DNA of 64,000 bases, taken from Candidatus Eiseniibacteriota bacterium (GTDB lineage Bacteria; Eisenbacteria; RBG-16-71-46; CAIMUX01). Position 1 is the stretch's first letter; every line of letters begins with the position of its first letter. The notes below the pieces were generated by a model that was not told the origin of the DNA, made no database searches, and was given only the letters and a program-made list of their open reading frames with translations. The DNA lies in contig JACKCR010000002.1 of the NCBI GenBank assembly GCA_020633975.1, forward strand, positions 1,054,001 to 1,118,000. Reading direction: 5' to 3'. Of this stretch, positions 55,354-63,067 are shown piece by piece. The translations under genes were made by a program, and so were the position numbers.

Positions 55354-56297
55354 CGTTCCTCCTCCTCTGGCAGCGCGGCCTGCTCCATGGTTCGAACGAA
55401 GACAGCCTCGAGATCCTCTCTACGCGTTTCGACTCCGAGCACGGTACCGCCGTGCTGGATGATCCGCCGAAGACACCCATCGACCTGATACGGCTCCGGA
55501 CGACGGAGCAACACACGCCACGGCTCTCCCGGCACGAGAATCGAACCGTCCGGGGTGCCCTGGAGGACGTCGTCGTTCACGTCTCCACTGCCCTCGATCC
55601 GCACCTCTCGCACCGAGCCGGACAGGAGTTCCTCGGTTCGGCCGCTCCGAATCAGCCTTCCCTCCGAGACGAGTCCGATCCGATCCGCGAGAGCCTCGAC
55701 GTCGGCGAGCACGTGCGTGCTCAGTACGATGGTCCGCCCGGCTTCCCGCTCTGCCCGGAGCCGGTCCTTGACTAGGCCGCGGGCGACCGGATCGAGACCG
55801 CTCATCGGTTCGTCGAGAATGAGCAGCTCTGGCCCGTGGACCAGCGCTTGTGCGAGTCCGACCCGTTGGAGCTGGCCTTTGGAAAGCCTCCGGGTCGGGC
55901 GAGACCACGCGAATCCGATGCCGAGTTCCTCGAGTAGGCCCTTGTCCCGCGCATCGTCACGAGGCACACCGGACAGGTCTCGTGCCATTCTCAAGACCTC
56001 GCCACCCGTCAGGTACGGGTAGTAGGCCGGCAGCTCGGGAAGGAAACCGAGCCGCGAGAGCGCGCGTCGGTCTCCCAGAGGGCGGCCGAAGATCCAACCT
56101 TCCCCACCCGTGGGACGGAGAAGCCCCAGGATCAGCTTGAAGGTCGTGGTCTTTCCGGCGCCGTTGAGTCCGAGGAACCCGTAGGTTTCTCCAGCCCGTA
56201 CGTCCATGTCCAATCCGCGTAGGGCTTGGACTGGGCGACGGAAGACGCTCGGCCGGTAGACCTTTTCCAGCCGGTGCAGAGCAATGACGTATTCCAT
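55341..56297 (-). CDS. ABC transporter ATP-binding protein (pilH-like)
   Basis: A 318-residue ABC ATPase of the ABC-2 exporter type: Walker A GLNGAGKTT (43-51), signature LSKGQ (138-142; most have LSGGQ) and Walker B LLILDEP (158-164), followed by STHVLADVEALADR with the switch His. The last ~90 residues form a C-terminal regulatory extension typical of exporters (VRIEGSGDVNDD). The position directly downstream of pilA matches the M. xanthus PilH gene. ATG 56297 is the first start before the fold; its ribosome binding site is weak. Confidence 0.88.
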   Translation of the reverse strand: MEYVIALHRLEKVYRPSVFRRPVQALRGLDMDVRAGETYGFLGLNGAGKTTTFKLILGLLRPTGGEGWIFGRPLGDRRALSRLGFLPELPAYYPYLTGGEVLRMARDLSGVPRDDARDKGLLEELGIGFAWSRPTRRLSKGQLQRVGLAQALVHGPELLILDEPMSGLDPVARGLVKDRLRAEREAGRTIVLSTHVLADVEALADRIGLVSEGRLIRSGRTEELLSGSVREVRIEGSGDVNDDVLQGTPDGSILVPGEPWRVLLRRPEPYQVDGCLRRIIQHGGTVLGVETRREDLEAVFVRTMEQAALPEEEERCAS

Positions 56298-56368
56298 ACG
56301 GCTCAAGGATCGGCGGATCCCGCCCGCGCCATTAGCCCCAGCGTGCAACTTGCGGAATACAAAGAGAC

Positions 56369-56387
56369 GGCCCGCACGAAGCGGGCC
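56369..56387 (-). terminator. Intrinsic terminator after pilA
   Basis: GGCCCGC (56369-56375) pairs with GCGGGCC (56381-56387) around a 5-nt loop; leftward, the stem is followed by GTCTCTTTGT. It lies 59 nt after the pilA stop and would give a short, abundant pilA message with reduced read-through into the ABC genes. Confidence 0.75.
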
Positions 56388-56445
56388 GCCCCTCGGGAAC
56401 GCGGGAACCGGGTCGGCTGCCCGGCTCCCCCGATACTCGCTCGGC

Positions 56446-56844
56446 TTAGTTCGCAGCGTTCGACAGGAGGAGGATCTCGGTACCTTCCTTGCCGTTCGCC
56501 GTGATCGTGTAGGAAACCGCCGGATCGCCGACTTCGTAGTAGCAAACGCCAGCACCGTCAGCAGCCGCACCGTCCGCGAAGGCATCGCCACCGAACGGGT
56601 TGGAAACGTTGGCCAGAGCGTTCATGTCGTCAGCGACGCCAGCCGGATAGGTACCATTCGCCTTGACGGCCTCGTCCTCTGCATAGAGCTGACCGGCGTG
56701 GGCGTTGCCCTTGACGCTCGACTCACGAGCGCGGTCCTGCATGCTCACGTAGTTCGGGATCGCGATGGCCGCGAGGATACCGATGATGACGACCACGATC
56801 ATGAGCTCGATGAGAGTGAAACCCTGCTGATTCTTCCGAAGCAT
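56446..56844 (-). CDS. pilA: Type IV pilin, major subunit PilA
   Basis: A 132-residue prepilin. The 8-residue leader MLRKNQQG is cut before Phe, giving FTLIELMIVVVIIGILAAIA, with Glu at position 5 as in type IVa pilins. The mature protein is 124 residues; its globular half is short and has a single Cys (GVCYYEVG), so the usual C-terminal disulfide loop is absent. GAGGAGG lies 5 nt upstream of the ATG. Flanking terminators and a near-consensus sigma-54 promoter show it is transcribed separately from its neighbours. Confidence 0.95.
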   Translation of the reverse strand: MLRKNQQGFTLIELMIVVVIIGILAAIAIPNYVSMQDRARESSVKGNAHAGQLYAEDEAVKANGTYPAGVADDMNALANVSNPFGGDAFADGAAADGAGVCYYEVGDPAVSYTITANGKEGTEILLLSNAAN

Positions 56845-56983
56845 CCGAACCTCCTCAGGTGGATCCGCTATTCTTTCTGTCTCTCCCCCGGTCCGATTCG
56901 GATCTCTCCGTCTCGAGCACCGCCCGGGGCTCTCTTCTCTCTTTGTCTGCTCGAAGTGTCTCGGGCACTTCTGGTGGGGTAAG

Positions 56984-57000
56984 AGGTAACTCACGTGCCA
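56984..57000 (-). promoter_or_regulatory. Candidate sigma-54 promoter of pilA
   Basis: CTGGCACGTGAGTTACC on the minus strand matches the sigma-54 consensus TGGCACG-N4-TTGCW, with TTAC in place of TTGC. The -24 half is perfect and the spacing is right, but the conserved GC of the -12 element reads AC. It lies about 140 nt upstream of the pilA start. PilR encoded upstream is a sigma-54 activator, which supports the call. Confidence 0.6.
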
Positions 57001-57088
57001 GCCCCGAAGTTTTTGCGGGCCATTTCGTAAGTCTTTGCTGTATCGCCCGTTGAGAGATACCCCCTCCAATCCGGTTCGCGTTGCGGGC

Positions 57089-57108
57089 TGCGAAACGGGG
57101 CTTTCGCA
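57089..57108. promoter_or_regulatory. Inverted repeat upstream of the pilA promoter (possible PilR site)
   Basis: TGCGAAA (57089-57095) and TTTCGCA (57102-57108) form a perfect 7-bp inverted repeat about 100 nt upstream of the sigma-54-like -24 element, where an NtrC-family activator would be expected to bind. Confidence 0.35.
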
Positions 57109-57240
57109 ATTGCGGATCGCACCTCGCCATTGAACCCTGCACGCTTCTGCAATGGGCCTCCCGCAATGCAAGCCATTCGGCAAGATGTTCCTCTTTCGTT
57201 CTAAGCAGCTGATCTGCAACAGAGTGTGAAACAGATGGAC

Positions 57241-57283
57241 GCGAAGAGAGCCCGCTTCGGCAGGAAGCGGGCTCTCTCTTCGC
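57241..57283 (-). terminator. Strong terminator hairpin after pilR
   Basis: GCGAAGAGAGCCCGCTTC (57241-57258) pairs with its near-complement at 57264-57283 (two extra bases on the right arm), about 18 bp around a 5-nt loop. It lies about 55 nt after the pilR stop and separates pilSR from pilA. No U-run follows leftward, so Rho independence is uncertain. Confidence 0.6.
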
Positions 57284-57338
57284 TAGGCAAGGTCTGTCGA
57301 AACCCGGCGCGTTGCATGATACGCACCGGCTCCCACCG

Positions 57339-58736
57339 CTACGCGGCCATGTCTTCCTCGTCTTCCTCCCCTTCGGCTTTCTCCGTGATGCCATAGGAGA
57401 GCAGCTTCCGGTAGAGCGTGGACGGGTTGATCCCCAGGATTTCGCTCGCGCGCTTCTTCTGCCACCCGGTGTGCTGGAGTACCTTGAGGATGTACTCCTT
57501 CTCCAGCTCTTCCAGCGTGACAGACGGCGAGTCGATGACGAGGCTGCCGCGCCGCGACTGTCCTTGGACCACGTTGTCCGGAAGGTCGCGGATCTGGATC
57601 GGGCCGCCGTCGTTCAGGATGACGGCGCGTTCCATCACGTTCTCGAGCTCACGGACGTTTCCCGGCCAGTCGTACTTCGAGAGGACGTCCATGCAGTCCC
57701 GCTCCACTCCCTTCTCCTTGCCCGGACAGAACCGGCGCAGGAAGTGCTCGACGAGGAGAGGGATGTCTTCCCGACGATGGCGAAGCGGAGGCAGGTTGAT
57801 CGGGATGACGTTGAGTCGGTAGAAGAGGTCCGTCCGGAACGTGCCCTCGGCCATCATCTTCTCGAGGTCAGCGTTCGTAGCGGCGATGAGACGCACGTTG
57901 ATCTTGATCGGCTTGGTGCCACCAACCGGGATGATCTCCCGTTCCTGGAGCGCGCGGAGCAGCTTCACCTGCGTGGCGGGCGCCATCTCTCCCACCTCGT
58001 CGAGGAAGAAGGTCCCGTTCTCGGAGACGGTGAAGAGTCCCTGCTGATCCTTGATCGCACCGGTGAACGAACCGCGGATGTGTCCGAACAGGTTCGATTC
58101 GAGGAGATCCTTCGGAAGCGCGCCGCAGTTGATCGAAACGAACGGACCGTTGCAGCGATGGCTTCGGTAGTGGATCTCCCGGGCGATGAGTTCCTTACCC
58201 GTACCGCTCTCCCCGTAGACGAGGATGGTCGAGTCGGTCCCCGCAACCTTGTCTACCATGCCGAAGACTTTCTGCATGGCGGGGGACCGGCCGATGATCT
58301 TCCGCTCGGTGTGGGTCCGTTTGAGTTGCGACTTGAGCAGTTGGTTCTCCGACTGGATCCGACCCAGAGAAAGCGCGTTCTTCACGACGAGCGTGATCTC
58401 GTCGTTCTTCGCCTTCTTCTCGATGTACTGGTAGGCCCCCTTCTCCATCGCTTCGATCGCGGACGCTTCGGAAGCGTACGCAGTGAGGATGACGACGGGG
58501 AGATTCGGCTCGTCGGCCTGAACCTTCTCTAGCAGCTCCACTCCGCTCATCCCCGGCATCCGGAGATCGGTGATGAGGAGATGGAAGCTCCCCTCTTTCA
58601 GCTTTCCGAGAGCCTCCTCGCCGTTCGAGGCGAGTGTGACCTCGTAGCCCTCCTTCTCCAGGAGGATGCTGAGGAAGCGGCGCATGCTCTCTTCGTCGTC
58701 GACGACGAGAACTCTGACGATGTCGGACTCGGTCAT
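57339..58736 (-). CDS. pilR: Sigma-54-dependent response regulator PilR
   Basis: A 465-residue NtrC-family activator. The receiver domain has phospho-acceptor Asp57 (LLITDLRMPGMSG). The AAA+ domain has Walker A GESGTGKE (175-182) and the sigma-54-contacting loop as GSFTGA (222-227) instead of GAFTGA, a substitution found in some functional members. A Fis-type helix-turn-helix lies at the C-terminus (WQKKRASEILGINPSTLYRK). Its ATG overlaps the pilS stop (ATGA), so the two-component pair is coupled. The expected target is the pilA promoter. Confidence 0.95.
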   Translation of the reverse strand: MTESDIVRVLVVDDEESMRRFLSILLEKEGYEVTLASNGEEALGKLKEGSFHLLITDLRMPGMSGVELLEKVQADEPNLPVVILTAYASEASAIEAMEKGAYQYIEKKAKNDEITLVVKNALSLGRIQSENQLLKSQLKRTHTERKIIGRSPAMQKVFGMVDKVAGTDSTILVYGESGTGKELIAREIHYRSHRCNGPFVSINCGALPKDLLESNLFGHIRGSFTGAIKDQQGLFTVSENGTFFLDEVGEMAPATQVKLLRALQEREIIPVGGTKPIKINVRLIAATNADLEKMMAEGTFRTDLFYRLNVIPINLPPLRHRREDIPLLVEHFLRRFCPGKEKGVERDCMDVLSKYDWPGNVRELENVMERAVILNDGGPIQIRDLPDNVVQGQSRRGSLVIDSPSVTLEELEKEYILKVLQHTGWQKKRASEILGINPSTLYRKLLSYGITEKAEGEEDEEDMAA

Positions 58737-60316
58737 CTCATTCCCTCGGCAATCTCGAGCGGCTCCTCGGCGAGAGGAAGTCGGAGCTCAGCCACCGTTC
58801 CTCCTCCATCCGCGGGCTCCAGCGAGAGTCGCCCCTTCTGGCGTTCCGCCAGATCGCGGGCGATCGCGAGCCCAAGTCCGGTACCGCGAGCCTTCGTCGT
58901 GAAGAAGGGATCACAAATCCTGGCGTGGATCTCATCCGGGATCCCAGGTCCGTGGTCCCTTACGTACAAGACGACCTCCTGTCCTTCCGTTCGCCACCCG
59001 AGCTCGACCTGGCCGGACTCGGTGGCTTCGAGCGCATTCATTCCGAGATTGCGCAGAATCTGTGAGAGGGCCGAACGGTCCGCCGCCACAAAGGCGTCCT
59101 CGTCCTCGGGGGCTGCCCGTACGACCTGGATTCGGCCGTCGGCAAGCGCAGCAAGGGCGTCGGATTCCTCTTCCACTACCCTTTCGATACGCTCCGGCCC
59201 GACCGTTAGGGATTTGTCGCGGGCGAAGCTCAAGAACTCCGTCAAGAACGCTTCCAAGTTCTCCGACTCGCGGAGAATGATCTCCATGAGCCTTGCCTGG
59301 CCGTCTCCCGGCGGCTCTTCCTGGAGCATTTCCACGCAGCCGGTGATCGGCTTGAGCGAGTTGCGGATCTCGTGGGCGAGTCCCGCGCTCAGCTGTCCGA
59401 TCCAGGCCAAACGCTCCCGCTTCTTCTCTTCGTCGTGTTGCCGGATCCGGTCGCTCACGTCACCGAAGAGGACCACGAGTCCACGGTATCGCCCGCGCGG
59501 ATCCAGGATCGGGGAGGACGTCCCCTCGATCGGAACGACCCGACCGTCCACGCCGAGCCTCGTCTCGAACCGAGAGGGCGCCCCGTGCTCCACGCATCCG
59601 GCGATCTTCGCCGTGAAGCCAGCCAGCCGGGGATCGCTTCCGATCGACTCGAGTGGAATCCCACTGGGAAGGCCGCCAGGGCGGCCTAGGAGCTCCTCTG
59701 CGCTCCGGTTGGTGAGACGCACCCTTCCCTCTGTGTCGAGGCAGATGAGTCCACTGGAAAGGCAGGAGACGATGGAGAGCGCGTCCAGCTGGACCTGCTC
59801 GAGTTCTCGCCGCGTCTGCTGGAGAGCGGCGCGCTCGTCGGCGAGCCGGCGTCCCAGGAGACCGGCAAACGTTCCGAGAAGGAGAAAGGCCGCCGTCCGG
59901 AAGGCCCAGGTCTCGGCCCATCCCGCACCCGCGCCGCCAGACGCGAGGCCGAGGCTGCTTCCCACCACGACACTGAGCGTCGCGGCGAGGAGACCTCCCA
60001 CGAGCCCCTGCTGCACGCCCCAAACCAGAATCGGGAGCGCAAAGAGAAGGAGGAACGGCCCCGCGGATCCACCCATCCTCTGCACGACGAGCGCGTGCGC
60101 GCCGAGATCGACGAGGAGAGCGATGATCCAACTCGTGCGCCCACCGGGGACTCCCGGGCCCTGGAGGAGAAGCGTCGAGAGGAGTCCGAGCGCGAGGTAG
60201 ACGAACGCCGTTGGGAACTTCTGCTCGATCGGAACGGAGGGAGTTCCCGCGACCAAGACGGTGACGGCAAGGAGGAGCACGATCCGATACACGCGCGGGC
60301 GCGTTCCGTCGGTCAT
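58733..60316 (-). CDS. pilS: Sensor histidine kinase PilS
   Basis: A 527-residue membrane kinase. About six TM helices occupy residues 10-155, a PAS domain residues ~175-290 (SGLICLDTEGRVRLTN), the dimerisation/phospho-acceptor domain contains His315 in GLAHEIRNSLKPI, and the ATPase domain ends the protein (YVRDHGPGIPDEI, TKARGTGLGLAIA). This matches P. aeruginosa and M. xanthus PilS, in which the membrane region senses PilA in the inner membrane. It is coupled to pilR. Confidence 0.94.
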   Translation of the reverse strand: MTDGTRPRVYRIVLLLAVTVLVAGTPSVPIEQKFPTAFVYLALGLLSTLLLQGPGVPGGRTSWIIALLVDLGAHALVVQRMGGSAGPFLLLFALPILVWGVQQGLVGGLLAATLSVVVGSSLGLASGGAGAGWAETWAFRTAAFLLLGTFAGLLGRRLADERAALQQTRRELEQVQLDALSIVSCLSSGLICLDTEGRVRLTNRSAEELLGRPGGLPSGIPLESIGSDPRLAGFTAKIAGCVEHGAPSRFETRLGVDGRVVPIEGTSSPILDPRGRYRGLVVLFGDVSDRIRQHDEEKKRERLAWIGQLSAGLAHEIRNSLKPITGCVEMLQEEPPGDGQARLMEIILRESENLEAFLTEFLSFARDKSLTVGPERIERVVEEESDALAALADGRIQVVRAAPEDEDAFVAADRSALSQILRNLGMNALEATESGQVELGWRTEGQEVVLYVRDHGPGIPDEIHARICDPFFTTKARGTGLGLAIARDLAERQKGRLSLEPADGGGTVAELRLPLAEEPLEIAEGMR

Positions 60317-60480
60317 GTCTCCCCCTAGGCCCCATTCCGGGACTGAGCAGCCCGTTCGTTCCTTCGCCGGCCGGGGCCGAAGTCCGGTTGCGACCGCGAT
60401 TCAGGCCGCTTCCGCGATCCGGCCGCTTCGGTAGCCCGGTCGCCTCCCTTGCAGAAAGGCGACCAGTGCACTGGTGTCCG

Positions 60481-61695
60481 TCAGTGTCCCGAGACGACGT
60501 TGATGAGCTTGAACATCGGCATGTACATGGCGACGACCATGCCACCAACGAGCGTACCCATGACCACGATCATGATCGGCTCGATGATCGAAGTCAGGGT
60601 GTCGACCGCGACGTTCACCTCTTCGTCGTAGAAGTTCGCGATCTTGTCGAGCATCTTGTCGAGCGCACCGGTCTCTTCACCGACCGAGATCATCTGGACG
60701 ACCATCGGCGGGAAGACCTTCGACTCCTTGAGAGGAGCCGCGATCGTCTCTCCTTCACCGATCGACGCCTTGGTCATGAGGATCGCCTGCTCGATCACCT
60801 TGTTCCCCGCGGTACGCGCCGTGATGTCGAGCGCGGAGAGGATCGGCACACCGGACGAGATCATCGTTCCGAGCGTACGCGTGAATCGAGCGATCGACGC
60901 CTTCCGGAGGATGTTCCCGAAGACGGGCATCTTGAGGAAGAACGCATCGAGCTTCATCCGACCAGCCTCGGTCTTGTAGATCCGACGGAACCCGATGACG
61001 ATTCCGACGATCCCAGCGATCAAGGCCCACCAGAACCCCTTGAGGAAGTTCGAGAGCCCGAGGACGACCCGAGTCGCGAGCGGCAGCTCACCGCCGAAGT
61101 CCGCGAACACCTTTGCGAAGGTCGGGATGATGAAGAGGAGCATGAACGTGGTCGCTCCGAGCGCCACGATCAAGACGACGGTCGGGTAGGTCAGCGCGCT
61201 CTTCACCTTCCGGCGGAGTGCTTCTGCCTTCTCCAGGTAGCCGGCGAGACGGGCGAGGATGTCGTCGAGGATACCTCCCGCCTCTCCCGCGTCGACCATG
61301 TTGACGTAGAGATTGTCGAACGCCGCCTGCCTCTTCCCCATCGCCTCGGCGAGGGTGGAGCCGGACTCGACGTCGTGCATCACGTCCGCCACGATCTGCC
61401 GGAAGAGAGCGCTCTCCGCCTGCTTCGAGAGAATGTCGAGGCATTGGACGAGAGGGAGACCGGCGTTGACCATGGTCGAGAACTGCCGAGTGAAGATGAC
61501 GAGGTCCCGAATCGAGACCCCCTTCTTGATCGACGGCAGCTTGAAGGAGAGGGCACCGCCCTTCTCCTTCACCTCGGTCGCGACGATCCGCTTCTTCCGG
61601 AGGTACTGGAGGACCTCTTCCTTGTTGGCCAAGGTGAGCTCACCCGACTGGGTTGCTCCCCCCGGAGCCTTACCTTTCCAAGCGTAGACCGGCAT
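60481..61695 (-). CDS. pilC: Type IV pilus inner-membrane platform protein PilC
   Basis: A 404-residue GspF-family platform protein. The N-terminal PilC domain contains VIFTRQFSTMVNAGLPLVQC and a repeat of the same domain lies at the C-terminus (ARFTRTLGTMISSGVPILSA), with three TM helices around residues 165-235 and at the end (VMGTLVGGMVVAMYMPMF). It converts motor motion from PilB and PilT into pilin insertion. GAGGAA precedes the ATG. It lies 13 nt downstream of pilT. Confidence 0.95.
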   Translation of the reverse strand: MPVYAWKGKAPGGATQSGELTLANKEEVLQYLRKKRIVATEVKEKGGALSFKLPSIKKGVSIRDLVIFTRQFSTMVNAGLPLVQCLDILSKQAESALFRQIVADVMHDVESGSTLAEAMGKRQAAFDNLYVNMVDAGEAGGILDDILARLAGYLEKAEALRRKVKSALTYPTVVLIVALGATTFMLLFIIPTFAKVFADFGGELPLATRVVLGLSNFLKGFWWALIAGIVGIVIGFRRIYKTEAGRMKLDAFFLKMPVFGNILRKASIARFTRTLGTMISSGVPILSALDITARTAGNKVIEQAILMTKASIGEGETIAAPLKESKVFPPMVVQMISVGEETGALDKMLDKIANFYDEEVNVAVDTLTSIIEPIMIVVMGTLVGGMVVAMYMPMFKLINVVSGH

Positions 61696-61708
61696 GTTGC
61701 TGGTTTCC

Positions 61709-62827
61709 TCAGGCGATCCTGCTCAATCCGGAGTTCATCCCCACCTGACGGAGCAGGTCGGGTGCTTGCTTGGCCATCATCTGCTCGAGTTCCTGACGGT
61801 TCGGGCTATGGCCGAGGGCGTTGTCGACGGTGATCAGTCTCTTGGTCACCGTGTTGAAGAGGCCCTGGTTCATCGTCTGCATGCCGTACTTCGTTCCGGC
61901 CTGCATGAGCGAGTAGATCTGGTGCGTCTTGCCTTCGCGAATGACGGCGGAGATTGCCGGCGTGCAGACGAGCACCTCGGAGACGTTCGTCCGGCCCTTG
62001 CCCCCGCGCTTCACGATGAGCTGCTGGGTGATGACTCCCTTCAGCACGAACGCGAGCTGGGCGAGGATCTGCTTCTGCTGACTGGCCGGGAAGACGTCGA
62101 CGATACGGTTGATCGACTCGAAGGTGGAGTTCGTGTGGAGGGTGGCGAACACCAAGTGACCGGTCTCCGCGATCGTGAGCGCGGCCTGGATCGTCTCCAG
62201 GTCTCTCATTTCTCCGATCAGAATCACGTCCGGGTCCTGACGAAGCACGTACTTGAGCGCTTCTGGGAACGACTTCGTGTCGGCGTTCACCTCGCGCTGG
62301 TTCACGATGCAGGTCTTGTGCTGATGGATGTATTCGATCGGGTCTTCGATCGTGATGATGTGCCCACTCCGGTTCGTGTTGATCCGGTCGATGAGCGCGG
62401 CCAGGGTGGTCGACTTACCGGACCCTGTCGGCCCCGTCACGAGCACGAGTCCGTGCGGATGGTCGGCAAACTCTTTCACCGCCCGCGGGAGTCCGAGAGC
62501 ATCGAACTCCGGGATCGTGTAGGGGATCTGCCGGATGGCAGCCGCGACGACGCCGCGCTGCATGAACACGTTCATACGGAAGCGGCAGAGTCCCTTGACG
62601 CCGAAGGATAGGTCGAGCTCGCGATTCTGCTCGAACCGCTTCTTCTGGTCTTCTCGGAGGACCGAATAGACCATGTTCTCGGTGGCGTCGGGCGTGAGTG
62701 GTTCGTGTTCGGTCGGGGAAACCTTCCCATCGACACGGAACATCGGAGGCACTCCGGCCGTGAGATGGAGGTCCGAACCGCCCATCTTGACCACGTCTTC
62801 CAGAAGCTTGTGCAGCGTGATGGCCAT
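61709..62827 (-). CDS. pilT: Type IV pilus retraction ATPase PilT
   Basis: A 372-residue hexameric secretion ATPase that drives pilus retraction. Walker A is GPTGSGKST (132-140), the Asp box is DPIEYIHQHK, Walker B is LRQDPDVILIGEMRD, and the His box is HLVFATLHTNS. The C-terminal retraction motif typical of PilT (AIRNLIRE-like) appears as AISAVIREGK, which separates it from PilB. ATG 62827 starts the conserved N-terminal PAS-like domain. Its ribosome binding site is poorly placed. Confidence 0.95.
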   Translation of the reverse strand: MAITLHKLLEDVVKMGGSDLHLTAGVPPMFRVDGKVSPTEHEPLTPDATENMVYSVLREDQKKRFEQNRELDLSFGVKGLCRFRMNVFMQRGVVAAAIRQIPYTIPEFDALGLPRAVKEFADHPHGLVLVTGPTGSGKSTTLAALIDRINTNRSGHIITIEDPIEYIHQHKTCIVNQREVNADTKSFPEALKYVLRQDPDVILIGEMRDLETIQAALTIAETGHLVFATLHTNSTFESINRIVDVFPASQQKQILAQLAFVLKGVITQQLIVKRGGKGRTNVSEVLVCTPAISAVIREGKTHQIYSLMQAGTKYGMQTMNQGLFNTVTKRLITVDNALGHSPNRQELEQMMAKQAPDLLRQVGMNSGLSRIA

Positions 62828-63067
62828 GTCCCTGCCTAGTCTCCCTTCGCGATGCGTTCCGCGCCCACTCGGCGGCATCCGGTCCTAGATCGGCAGTTCC
62901 GGGCGGCCCCTTGAGGACTTGGCCCGATCTGGGGGATCTCCCCCACGGGACGCCCGCGGGAACGCCTGGGCCAATTGCCCCAACTGGTTCGATCCGGCAG
63001 ACGCACGACCGGCCGGCAGCGTGCCTCGTTCCCTGTCTGTCGTGCAGTGCTCAGCCGAGCCGCCGGT

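Larger units (their letters stand above)
56845..57338. other. pilA upstream regulatory region
   Basis: 494 bases between pilR and pilA. From right to left on the leftward transcript: the pilR terminator (57241-57283), an AT-richer region with an inverted repeat at 57089-57108, a sigma-54-like promoter at 56984-57000, and a leader of about 130 nt to the pilA start. No reading frame in it looks genuine. Confidence 0.6.

Noticed and set aside
57089-57190. Additional sigma-54 promoter (TGGCTTGCATTGC-type sequence near 57170)
   Set aside because: The spacing between GG and GC is two bases too short for sigma-54.
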